A stretch of 7,563 bases of DNA from an uncultured Verrucomicrobiota bacterium (lineage in GTDB: Bacteria > Verrucomicrobiota > Verrucomicrobiia > Opitutales > Opitutaceae). A program made the position numbers and the translations under genes. Numbering within the stretch: the stretch's first letter is position 1; every line of letters begins with the position of its first letter. This document shows positions 1-6,566 of the stretch, in pieces. The notes under the pieces were generated by a model. The model was given only the letters and a program-made list of their open reading frames with translations, did not search any database and was not told where the DNA came from. The stretch spans positions 1-7,563 of the forward strand of contig CAIXIZ010000384.1 of NCBI GenBank assembly GCA_903919625.1. Reading direction: 5' to 3'.

Positions 1-6
1 GCCACC

Positions 7-960
7 ATGGAAAACCGCTGTGTGCTCGTCCGCGCCAATGAGAACCTGAACAAATTTCTCGCCGGCGACGCCTGTCCCATCGGTTATCGCACCATGATCG
101 AGGCCCTGGATGCCGCCCCGGCGGATGCCGACACCCTGGTCCTCGACTATTTTCCCGACCTGCTGGAGCACATCGAGCTGATGACGCGCCTGGGCGATGT
201 GAAGCTGAAGCGCCTCATCTTCCGGCATGCCTCGCGCACGCATGGTTTTTTCCTTTCCAGCAACGCCCATGCCCGGCTCGACACCTTTCAGGCCATCGGC
301 GTTCAGGTTTGTTGGTGTGAGGGGACTTCGCAGGATCTTTACGTCCATACCTACAAAAAGGAACACGGCTTTTTCGTCCGCGAGGAGATGGCCCGCCGGT
401 TTCACGAGGCGACGGTGCTGGCCTTTTACGGCTCGGCGGTCGGCCTGGACCAGGCCGACACCGACCGCATCTCCTCACTGGTCGAAAAACTCACCAGCTT
501 CATCGGTTCCAATCTGGGTGTGCTGACTGGCGGGGGGGGCGGAGTAATGCGTCTGGCCACCGAGCAGGCCCGGGGCAAAGGCGCGCTCACGGGCGCCTGC
601 TTTCTCGAGCTCGAGGCCCAGCCACCCGAACTCGGGGTGGATTTTTTCAACACCTTCCAGGAAGCGTCCCGGCATTTTCGGCAAAAATGGTTCGAGGCCG
701 CCGATTTTTGTATCTTCAACGTCGGCGGGGTCGGCACGTTGGAGGAGATCGGCATCGAGCTGTGCAACCTGAAACTGGGCATCCGTCCGCGGGTTCCCTA
801 TGTCTTTTTTAACGCCGCCTTCTGGCAGGATCTCAAGGCGCAGCTCACCGAAATGATCCGCACGAAGCGGGCGCCGGCCTGGATCGCCGACTACGTCCTC
901 TTTACCGATGATCCCGACGAGGTCGTCGCGTTTTACCGGAAGAAGCTCCAGGTTTTGTGA
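7..960 (+). CDS. LOG-family Rossmann-fold nucleotide-binding protein (possible nucleotide phosphoribohydrolase)
   Basis: The C-terminal two thirds (about residues 135-310) is a LOG/lysine-decarboxylase-like Rossmann domain. It begins at the strand with F140-Y-G-S-A, has the glycine-rich loop T174-GGGGGVM181, and has the V239-GGVGTLEE247 motif that matches the family PGGxGTxxE signature, with Val in place of the usual Pro. R222/R225 in the preceding helix could supply the family's catalytic Arg. Family members such as plant LOG and bacterial PpnN cleave the N-glycosidic bond of nucleoside monophosphates; the substrate here cannot be read from the sequence. Residues 1-130 form an N-terminal domain I do not recognise, making the protein longer than minimal LOG proteins (about 190 aa) and shorter than PpnN (about 450 aa). 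The frame is still open in the six bases before ATG 7 and no ribosome binding site is visible, so the true start may lie upstream. Its last 42 bp recur at 1763-1804. Confidence 0.85.
   Translation: MENRCVLVRANENLNKFLAGDACPIGYRTMIEALDAAPADADTLVLDYFPDLLEHIELMTRLGDVKLKRLIFRHASRTHGFFLSSNAHARLDTFQAIGVQVCWCEGTSQDLYVHTYKKEHGFFVREEMARRFHEATVLAFYGSAVGLDQADTDRISSLVEKLTSFIGSNLGVLTGGGGGVMRLATEQARGKGALTGACFLELEAQPPELGVDFFNTFQEASRHFRQKWFEAADFCIFNVGGVGTLEEIGIELCNLKLGIRPRVPYVFFNAAFWQDLKAQLTEMIRTKRAPAWIADYVLFTDDPDEVVAFYRKKLQVL
919..960 (+). repeat. Direct repeat, copy 1 (3' end of the LOG-family gene)
   Basis: These 42 bp encode the last 13 residues of the LOG-family protein plus its stop. They match 1763-1804 at 39 of 42 positions, with an uninterrupted identical block at 934-958. 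The mismatches are at 926, 933 and 959. The period is 844 bp, and the toxin-antitoxin module lies between the copies. Confidence 0.9.
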
Positions 961-996
961 CGGGCAAACAAAGGATGACCGCAGAGCGGCAGTTTG

Positions 997-1025
997 GCTT
1001 GTCCGGGTGAATAAAACTGACAAGC
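997..1025. promoter_or_regulatory. Inverted repeat upstream of the toxin-antitoxin pair, candidate operator
   Basis: GCTTGTC (997-1003) and GACAAGC (1019-1025) are perfect 7-bp inverted arms separated by 15 bp, ending 11 bp before the antitoxin ATG. Type II toxin-antitoxin operons are usually autorepressed by the antitoxin or the complex binding a palindrome at this place. The assignment rests on position and symmetry only. No confident -35/-10 pair was identified nearby. Confidence 0.35.
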
Positions 1026-1036
1026 TTTCAGACACC

Positions 1037-1237
1037 ATGAGCGCCGCCGAAGTTATCGCGCTGATCAAGCAACTGCCCCCCGCCGAGCGGGAGGAGGTAC
1101 GGGCCTTTGTGCGCGAGGATCGGGACTCGGCGGGCACCGAACCCAGGGTGCGTTACATCCCAAGGGAAGAATACGGGAAACAGGCGCCAAAGATTTTTGA
1201 GGAAAACCACGAATTACTGCGCCGCCTCGCCCAATGA
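1037..1237 (+). CDS. Small antitoxin of a Doc-type toxin-antitoxin module
   Basis: A 66-aa acidic/basic helical protein. The start at ATG 1037 gives the compact N-terminus MSAAEVIALIKQLPPAEREE, a helix-turn-helix-like start typical of small antitoxins; the frame is open further upstream (to 908), but that would run back into the LOG gene. The second half contains a short Arg/Tyr-rich stretch followed by a C-terminal amphipathic helix ending in FEENHELLRRLAQ, the kind of tail that antitoxins use to wrap around and block a Fic/Doc toxin. No classical Phd or AbrB domain is obvious, so the DNA-binding mode is unknown. It overlaps the toxin by ATGA at 1234-1237, which suggests translational coupling. 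The gene looks intact, so it may still be expressed even if the toxin is dead. The role is inferred mainly from the partner gene. Confidence 0.7.
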   Translation: MSAAEVIALIKQLPPAEREEVRAFVREDRDSAGTEPRVRYIPREEYGKQAPKIFEENHELLRRLAQ

Positions 1238-1634
1238 GTGCGGATGATGTCCCGCTCTTTCTCACGCTCGAACTGGTGATGATGGTTCATCACGATTCGT
1301 TGGTTGAGCATGGCGGAGTTGACGGTGCACGCGATCCGGGCGCGGTCGAGGCGGCTGTGGCTGCCGGCCTAAACACCTGGTTCTACCAGGGCGGTGACGT
1401 GCTCGACATCGCGGCGACTTATGCTTTTCATCTCGCGGAAGCGCAGGCCATCCTCGATGGCAACAAACGCACAGCCATCGCGAGCGCGCTTTTTTTCTGT
1501 CGGCCAACGGTGTTCAGGGAAAGCCAAGCCAGTCCGAGCTCTACGACGCCATGATCGCCATCGCGGAACGGCGGCTCGACAAGGCCGGACTGGCGGCGGC
1601 GCTCCGGCGGCAGTTTCCTAAAACCATGAGCTAG
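1234..1634 (+). pseudogene. Doc/Fic-like death-on-curing toxin, frame interrupted at a T7 run
   Basis: In the first frame (1234-1554, 106 aa) the protein begins FLTLELVMMVHHDSLVEHGG, the usual opening of death-on-curing proteins, and reaches D75-GNKRTA, the Fic core motif. It then runs into 17 unrelated residues from the T run at 1490-1496. The -1 frame from CTG at 1497 continues LSANGVQGKPSQSELYDAMI and an Ala/Leu/Arg-rich helix to TAG at 1632-1634, exactly the expected end of a Doc protein; restored length would be about 133 aa. P1 Doc phosphorylates EF-Tu, using the His of HxFx[D/N]xNxR. Here the aligned positions are Q71 and I73, so the catalytic His is absent in the canonical place; H66 lies five residues earlier. 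I cannot tell whether this is a subfamily trait or decay. There are no other stops in the restored frame, so the lesion is recent, an assembly error or recoded. Confidence 0.8.
1491..1497 (+). other. Slippery heptamer T TTT TTC at the toxin frame break
   Basis: In the toxin reading frame the codons are CTT TTT TTC. The heptamer 1491-1497 therefore has the X XXY YYZ form for -1 ribosomal slippage, and a -1 shift leads straight into the frame encoding the conserved C-terminus (next codon CTG, 1497-1499). The T7 run could also allow polymerase slippage. I found no strong stem-loop just downstream and no upstream Shine-Dalgarno-like stimulator, so function is unproven. Confidence 0.4.
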
Positions 1635-1762
1635 TAAATTACGTAGCGGAAGACGCTGGCGGCAGTCAGGCGCACATTGTCAAGAAGAGGGCTGCCCTCA
1701 TCGCCTCATTCTCAAACTGCAATGTCGCAGAAACACATCCTCTTCAGCGAGGTTCCACCGAT

Positions 1763-1804
1763 GAGGTCGCCGCGTTCTACCGGAAGAAGCTCCAGGTTTT
1801 GTAA
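1763..1804 (+). pseudogene. Relic of a LOG-family gene 3' end (direct repeat, copy 2)
   Basis: Codons 1763-1801 read EVAAFYRKKLQVL followed by TAA, against EVVAFYRKKLQVL and TGA at the end of the gene at 7-960. The 25 bp at 1778-1802 are identical to the first copy. Upstream, 1742-1762 keeps a faint resemblance (CTCTTC, then Asp-Glu-like codons), and KRAA at 1685-1696 may echo KRAPA of the parent, so more of a decayed paralogue may be present. No start codon or glycine-rich motif remains, so it cannot be a working gene. After the stop codons the two copies share no sequence. Confidence 0.75.
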
Positions 1805-1827
1805 ATAGTGTCGCTGACTGCGTGCCG

Positions 1828-1843
1828 GGTGACAAAAGTCACC
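1828..1843. promoter_or_regulatory. Perfect hairpin GGTGAC-AAAA-GTCACC in the leader of the GH2 gene
   Basis: A 6-bp perfect inverted repeat with a four-base A loop lies 67 bp before the GH2 start codon. It could be an operator for a transcription factor or an RNA hairpin. It is not followed by a T run, so it is unlikely to be an intrinsic terminator. Confidence 0.35.
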
Positions 1844-1848
1844 GTGAC

Positions 1849-1866
1849 CCAGCCTGGTCCGGCTGG
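1849..1866. promoter_or_regulatory. Second hairpin CCAGCC-TGGTCC-GGCTGG in the same leader
   Basis: Perfect 6-bp arms with a 6-base loop start five bases after the first hairpin. The tandem arrangement in the 105-bp gap between the LOG relic and the GH2 gene suggests a regulatory leader, though no known riboswitch class is recognised. The rest of the 1635-1909 gap holds the LOG relic and no gene that I can support. Confidence 0.3.
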
Positions 1867-1909
1867 ACAACCACGTCCGGATTTGCCGTAATTGCCCCTT
1901 TCTCACCCC

Positions 1910-4900
1910 ATGAATACCCCCGCCCTTAAAGTCCTGTTTTTTGCATTCACGTCCTTTGCTTCCTTTTCAGTTGCCCACGCCGCATCTGCCGCCACCGGGC
2001 TGCCGGCAGCGGTCACCTTATCTGCCGGCTGGCAGTTGCAGGACATCGCCAAGGTGCCGGATGTCGGCGGGGCCGTCTCGAAGGCAGGTTACCAGCCGGC
2101 CGGCTGGTACAAGGCGACGGTGCCTGGCACCGTGCTCACCACCCTCGTCAACGAGGGGGTCTATCCCGAGCCCCTTTACGGCGAGAACAACCGTAACATC
2201 CCTGAAAGCCTCAGCCGTACGTCGTACTGGTATCGGGTCGAATTTGCCGTGCCCGCCAATTTTGCCGGGAAGCAGGTCTGGCTGAACTTCGAAGGGATCA
2301 ACTACACCGCCGAGGTCTGGATCAACGGCCAGAAGGCCGGTGACGACATCCGGGGCGCGTTTACCCGCGGCTCCTTCGACATCACCGCCCACGTCCAGCC
2401 CGGCCAGACCGCCGCCCTCGCCGTTCTCATCCAGCCCCCGCCACATCCCGGCACCCCGCGGGATCACACCCAGGCCTCGGGCACGATCACCAACGGCGGC
2501 ATCCTTTCGCAGGACGGCCCCACCTTCATCGACACCCAGAGCTGGGATTGGATCCCCGTCATCCGTGACCGCGACATGGGCATCTGGCAGAAAGTCACGC
2601 TCTCCGCCACCGGCCCGTTGGTCATCGAAAATCCGCTCGTCACCTCGCACCTGCCGTTGCCCGGCACCGACAGCGCCGACCTGACGGTTGAAGCCACCTT
2701 GCGCAACGCCACGGACAAGGTGCAAACCGGTTCGTTTACCGGCACTCTGGAGGGGCGCAATTTTACCGCTGCGGTCACCTTGCAGCCCAAGGAATCCAAG
2801 CTGGTGAAGTTTGCCGCCGACGACACTCCGGTTCTGCATGTGGCCAGGCCACGTCTCTGGTGGCCCAATGGCTATGGCAAACCTGAACTTTATTCGGTGC
2901 ACCTGAGCAGCAGCATGGGGGGCGCGGTGTCTGACGCCCGCGACGTGTCCTTTGGCATCCGCGAGATCACCTACGCGCTGCCTGGCAGCGACAACCTTGC
3001 CCTGTCGGTGAACGGTGTTCCCGTGATGGCCAAGGGCGGTGACTGGGGGATGGACGAGGCGATGAAACGCATCCCGCGCGAACGGCTGGAGGCCCAGGTG
3101 CGCTACCATCAGCTCGCCAACGTCAACATGATCCGCAACTGGGTCGGCCAGAGCACGGGGGAAGATTTTTACGATCTGTGCGACCGTTACGGCATCATGA
3201 TCTGGGATGAATTTTTTGAGCCCAACCCCAGCGACAGCGGTCGCGCCGAGGCCGGGGTGCGGGACGACAGCCTGGACGTGCGCGATGTCCCGATGTACCT
3301 GGCCAATGTCCGCGAAAAGGTGCTCCGCTTTCGCAACCACCCCAGCATTGTGCTCTGGTGCGGGCGCAACGAGGGCAATCCCGGTCCGGCTGCCGTGGCG
3401 GCGGGTCTCCTGCAGATCATGAAGGAGCTGGAGCCGGTGCGGCTCTACCATCCCAACTCCAACGACGGAGCCGGCGTTCGCTCCGGGGGGCCGTATGCCT
3501 GGCGCGTGCCGGCGGACTACTACAATTTCCCCGCGACGGAGGCGTTCAAGACCGAGCTGGGCAGCGTTTCCATCCCCACCCTGGAGTCCATCAAGGCGAT
3601 GATGCCGGAGAAAGACTGGCACACGATCAATGACGACTGGGCCATCCACGATCTGCTGCGCGGCGCCCAGTCTGCCCAGGGCCGGCTCTTCCAGGATTTG
3701 CTCGCCCAACGCTATGGCGTCTCGGTCAACCTGGCGGAATTCGCGCGCAAGTCGCAGCTCGCCTGCTACGAGTCCTACCGGGCGATGTATGAGGGCCGGG
3801 CGGCCAAGATGTTCGCCCCCGTTACCGGAGTGCTCACCTGGATGAGCAATCCCTCGCAGCCCAGCTTTGTCTGGCAGTATTACAGCCACGACCTCGAACC
3901 GCTTGCGTCGCTCTATGGCACGCAGAAGGCCTGCGAGCCCATCCATGTGATGATGAACCAGGCCACGTTCAATGTCATGGTGGTCAACAACACCCCCGCC
4001 TCGCTGGACGGTCTGTCGGCCCGCGTGCGGGTGTTCAACCTGGATGGCACGATGAAGTCCGACCACACCCTGCCCCTGGCGGTGAAGGCCAGTTCGGTGC
4101 TGGATGCCGGCGCGGTGGATTTCCCGGCGGACTTGTCCCCGGTGCATTTCGTCAAGCTGGAGCTGAGGGATGCGGCGGGGAAGCTGATTTCGGACAATTT
4201 TTATTGGCGGGCACTTCCGGCCAATCAGGCCGATTACACCTCCCTCGATAAGATCGCCAGTGCCACGCTCGCCACCAGGGTCATGCGCCACGACGCGGGC
4301 GGCAAGCTGCTGCTCGACGTGACCCTCACCAATCCGACCAAGGTGATTGCCGTCATGGCCCACTTGCAGCTGCACCGGGCCGATCGGGACAAAGCCCGGG
4401 TATTGCCGGTCTACTACAGCGAAAACTTTGTGTCCTTGCTCCCGGGCGAGTCGCGCACCATCACCGTCGAAACCGAGGCCGGGAACCTGGGCGGCGCCCA
4501 GCCGCTGGTGTTGGTGGATGGCTGGAATGTGAAGGTGAAGGATGAGGCTTTCGGCAACGTCAGCCTTGCGCTTAACACCGCTGCCCAGCCCGGCGGTGAA
4601 CCGCATACCGCCCTGCTGGGCAATCCCGCCAATGTCGCCGCCGGTGGCGGTCGTCGCGGTGGCGGCCCGGCGCCCGTTTCCGCCGCACCGTATCCCACGC
4701 TCGAAGACATCCGCTCCATCATTCCGGCCTTGACGGACTCCCAGCTGGCCGCGCTCACCCCGCTCGTGACCGCATTGGCGGCCGCCCAGGCAAAGGTGAA
4801 CGAACAACAGACCCGGGTTCAGGCGGCGGGCACCGCCGCCATGCAAAGCGTCCGCAGCCTTCTCAATCCTGAACAACAGACCCAGTTTGATGCCCTGACG

Positions 4901-4966
4901 GGCCAGACCCCTGGCGCCGGAAACCGTGGACGTGGCGGGCGGGCAGGCGGGCAAGGGGGAGGCTGA
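1910..4966 (+). CDS. Secreted glycoside hydrolase family 2 protein with C-terminal Gly/Arg-rich and LTxxQ-like extension
   Basis: 1018 aa from ATG 1910; this start places a signal peptide at once (K7, hydrophobic 8-22, likely cleavage after A22-H-A24), while a TTG at 1892 would only add six residues. Order: N-terminal sugar-binding jelly roll (N126-FEGINY, the aromatic DTQSWDWIP at 208-216), Ig-like domain ending at R315-LWWPNGYG, then a TIM barrel with GGDWG 376-380, W432-DEFF, acid/base candidate E488 in CGRNEG and nucleophile candidate E549 in KTELG. Further beta domains reach about 900. This is the beta-mannosidase/exo-glucosaminidase-like side of GH2. The acid/base being Glu, where exochitosanase CsxA is known for Asp, argues against a strict chitosanase; the substrate is unassigned. 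The C-terminus adds GGGRRGGG (912-919), a helical segment (928-997) with LTDSQ and LNPEQQ repeats, and a Gly/Arg tail. It acts in the periplasm or outside the cell. No transporter or other saccharide gene adjoins it. Confidence 0.88.
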   Translation: MNTPALKVLFFAFTSFASFSVAHAASAATGLPAAVTLSAGWQLQDIAKVPDVGGAVSKAGYQPAGWYKATVPGTVLTTLVNEGVYPEPLYGENNRNIPESLSRTSYWYRVEFAVPANFAGKQVWLNFEGINYTAEVWINGQKAGDDIRGAFTRGSFDITAHVQPGQTAALAVLIQPPPHPGTPRDHTQASGTITNGGILSQDGPTFIDTQSWDWIPVIRDRDMGIWQKVTLSATGPLVIENPLVTSHLPLPGTDSADLTVEATLRNATDKVQTGSFTGTLEGRNFTAAVTLQPKESKLVKFAADDTPVLHVARPRLWWPNGYGKPELYSVHLSSSMGGAVSDARDVSFGIREITYALPGSDNLALSVNGVPVMAKGGDWGMDEAMKRIPRERLEAQVRYHQLANVNMIRNWVGQSTGEDFYDLCDRYGIMIWDEFFEPNPSDSGRAEAGVRDDSLDVRDVPMYLANVREKVLRFRNHPSIVLWCGRNEGNPGPAAVAAGLLQIMKELEPVRLYHPNSNDGAGVRSGGPYAWRVPADYYNFPATEAFKTELGSVSIPTLESIKAMMPEKDWHTINDDWAIHDLLRGAQSAQGRLFQDLLAQRYGVSVNLAEFARKSQLACYESYRAMYEGRAAKMFAPVTGVLTWMSNPSQPSFVWQYYSHDLEPLASLYGTQKACEPIHVMMNQATFNVMVVNNTPASLDGLSARVRVFNLDGTMKSDHTLPLAVKASSVLDAGAVDFPADLSPVHFVKLELRDAAGKLISDNFYWRALPANQADYTSLDKIASATLATRVMRHDAGGKLLLDVTLTNPTKVIAVMAHLQLHRADRDKARVLPVYYSENFVSLLPGESRTITVETEAGNLGGAQPLVLVDGWNVKVKDEAFGNVSLALNTAAQPGGEPHTALLGNPANVAAGGGRRGGGPAPVSAAPYPTLEDIRSIIPALTDSQLAALTPLVTALAAAQAKVNEQQTRVQAAGTAAMQSVRSLLNPEQQTQFDALTGQTPGAGNRGRGGRAGGQGGG

Positions 4967-4983
4967 CGGCCTCGTCGGTCCCT

Positions 4984-5002
4984 GCCCGGTGGGCCGGGCT
5001 TT
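4984..5002 (+). terminator. Weak intrinsic terminator after the GH2 gene
   Basis: GCCCGG (4984-4989), loop TGGG and CCGGGC (4994-4999) form a strong GC stem followed by only three T. It lies 18 bp after the GH2 stop and before the convergent ruvX stop, where a terminator is expected. The short T run makes factor-independent action uncertain. Confidence 0.45.
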
Positions 5003-5027
5003 GGAAGCAAATGGTCCGATAGGTGCC

Positions 5028-5462
5028 TCAGGCCGGCGGTTCACTCTCCGGCAGCGGGATTTTCGTGTTCAAAAAATCCTGCAAGATCAGGGTCGCGGCG
5101 CGTGAGTCAATGATGCCACTGGACCGGATGGCCCGCCGCTTCGTCTTGGGAATGGTGGACTCGGCCTCATCGCTGGTGAGGCGCTCATCCACCAGCTGCA
5201 CGGGCAGGCCAAACGTGGTGCGGAGTCGGGCGGCAAAGGCTTCCGCCTCCTGCGCCTTGGGGCCGGCGGTGCCATCCATGTTGAGCGGCAGGCCAAGCAC
5301 GAGAACCGTGATCCGCCGTGCGCGGATCACTTCGGCCAGCGCGGCGGTGCGCGCCATGACATCGGCCTGCGTCAGTGCCGGCAACGGCGTGGCGACTCCG
5401 AGTCCGTCGCCGAAGGCCAGTCCGATGCGGCGCGTACCGAGATCAATGCCGAGGCAACGCAT
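5028..5462 (-). CDS. ruvX: RuvX/YqgF-type RNase H-fold nuclease (putative Holliday junction resolvase, pre-16S rRNA nuclease)
   Basis: 144 aa, the normal length for YqgF proteins. The three acidic active-site positions of this RNase H-like fold are in place: D7 in GIDLGTRRIG, E93 in VDERLTSDEA, and D119 in IIDSRAATLILQDFL. The GLPLNMDG loop at 57-64 is also typical. The family is annotated as a Holliday junction resolvase, and in Escherichia coli it has a role in maturing the 5' end of 16S rRNA. It is cytosolic and usually essential. The start ATG (5462) puts the first beta strand at residues 3-7, as in relatives; only a weak AGG precedes it. It begins 15 bp after the manC stop on the same strand, so the two are probably co-transcribed. 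The last ten residues are Pro/Glu-rich and probably disordered. Confidence 0.95.
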   Translation of the reverse strand: MRCLGIDLGTRRIGLAFGDGLGVATPLPALTQADVMARTAALAEVIRARRITVLVLGLPLNMDGTAGPKAQEAEAFAARLRTTFGLPVQLVDERLTSDEAESTIPKTKRRAIRSSGIIDSRAATLILQDFLNTKIPLPESEPPA

Positions 5463-5477
5463 AAACCTGGGCCTGGC

Positions 5478-6566
5478 TCAAAGCCACCTGGTCCCGCCCT
5501 TGAGCGATTTCACGCGCTGGAGCAGGGCCTTGAGGTGCTGGGCCTGTGATTTGGGGCAGACCAGGGTGGCGTCTGCCGTATGGATCACGATGAGATCGTT
5601 CAACCCCAGCACGGCGACAAGATGCCGGCCTTCGGCAAACACGAGGTTGTTCTTTCCCTGCTCCACCACGGCCGGGCCCCGCATCACGTTGCCGGCCGCG
5701 TCGGCGGCGCTGTGCTTCATCACGGCCGGCCAGGCCCCGACATCGTCCCAGTCGAACGAGGCGGGCAGCACCACGACCTGAGGTGATTTTTCCAGCAGCG
5801 CGTAGTCGACGGAAATCCTGGGCAGTTTGGGATAGGCCTTGCGCAGCACCGGCGCGAGCCGCTGCCCGCGCGCAAGGGCCAGGCGGATGGGAGCCAGCAC
5901 GGCATCCAGTGCCGGGGCGTGCCGGGCGAGAGCCGCCGCCACCACCGGCACGCTCCAGACAAACATCCCGGCATTCCAGACGTAGCCGCCGGCGGCGAGA
6001 TACCTTTTCGCGACGGCCAGCCGGGGTTTTTCGACAAAACGCCTCACCCGGTCGAGCCGGCGGCCGCCAAAAGTTTTCCAGGCCGGGCCGCGGCGAATGT
6101 AGCCAAAACCCGTGGCCGGTTCAGTTGGCGTGATGCCGATGGTCACCATCACGGGTTCGGCCGCTGCCGCCGCGAAGGCGGTGCGCAGGTCAGACTGATA
6201 GGCCCGCCGGTCGCGGATGACGTGGTCCGCCGGCAAAACGGCAAACACCCCGTGCGGATCCCGTGCGCCGACCAGGGCGGCGGCCAGTCCGACGGCCGCC
6301 GCGGTGTCGCGTCCCACGGGCTCGGCGACGATGTTGCTCGCGGGCACGCCCGGGCAAACGGTGCGGACCGACTTCGCCTGGGCGGCGCTGGTGATGACAA
6401 AGATGTTTTTCGCGGGGACGATGCCCTTGATCCGTGCAAGCGTCTGGGCGAGCAACGGGGTTGTGCCGACGACGGGCAGCAGGTGCTTGGGCCGGGCAGC
6501 GCGGCTCTGGGGCCAGAAGCGCTCCCCTTTGCCTCCGGCGATGATGACAATGAATTTTTGCGGCAT
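5478..6566 (-). CDS. manC: Mannose-1-phosphate guanylyltransferase (GDP-mannose pyrophosphorylase)
   Basis: Makes GDP-mannose from mannose 1-phosphate and GTP, feeding capsule, exopolysaccharide and glycoprotein synthesis in the cytosol. The nucleotidyltransferase signature G11-GKGERFWPQSR22 and K27 bind nucleotide; E82-PVGRDTAAA90, the metal-site region PADH 112-115, FVEKP 177-181 and WNAGMFVW 197-204 follow in the family order. With the start at 6566 the protein has 362 aa, the short, single-domain form lacking the C-terminal isomerase domain of bifunctional enzymes. I chose that ATG because relatives begin a few residues before the G-rich loop; the ATG at 6608 would add a Pro-rich 14-residue leader and is the alternative. 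The gene is read leftwards, away from the moeB-like gene, and leads into ruvX 15 bp downstream. Phosphomannomutase and glycosyltransferase genes are not in the window. Confidence 0.93.
   Translation of the reverse strand: MPQKFIVIIAGGKGERFWPQSRAARPKHLLPVVGTTPLLAQTLARIKGIVPAKNIFVITSAAQAKSVRTVCPGVPASNIVAEPVGRDTAAAVGLAAALVGARDPHGVFAVLPADHVIRDRRAYQSDLRTAFAAAAAEPVMVTIGITPTEPATGFGYIRRGPAWKTFGGRRLDRVRRFVEKPRLAVAKRYLAAGGYVWNAGMFVWSVPVVAAALARHAPALDAVLAPIRLALARGQRLAPVLRKAYPKLPRISVDYALLEKSPQVVVLPASFDWDDVGAWPAVMKHSAADAAGNVMRGPAVVEQGKNNLVFAEGRHLVAVLGLNDLIVIHTADATLVCPKSQAQHLKALLQRVKSLKGGTRWL

Noticed and set aside
1..10. GCCACCATGG, a perfect eukaryotic Kozak context at the first ATG.
   Set aside because: Gene structure, operon overlaps and families are all bacterial; this is chance, and the ATG may not even be the true start.
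979..989. CCGC-AGA-GCGG hairpin after the LOG gene as a terminator.
   Set aside because: Only a 4-bp stem, with no T run after it.
475..1137. A 220-codon minus-strand open frame under the LOG gene and antitoxin start.
   Set aside because: It is antisense to a gene with clear motifs. Its similarity to the minus frame at 1712-1906 simply reflects the 42-bp direct repeat.
1687..1699. GAGGGC-T-GCCCTC palindrome in the gap after the toxin.
   Set aside because: The centre is too tight for a full hairpin, there is no T run, and no gene start lies nearby.
2018..5044. A 1008-codon open frame on the minus strand opposite the GH2 gene.
   Set aside because: It mirrors the GH2 codons in GC-rich DNA; its translation is rich in Gly, Arg and His with no domain, and it overlaps the ruvX 3' end. 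The plus strand encodes a clear protein family.
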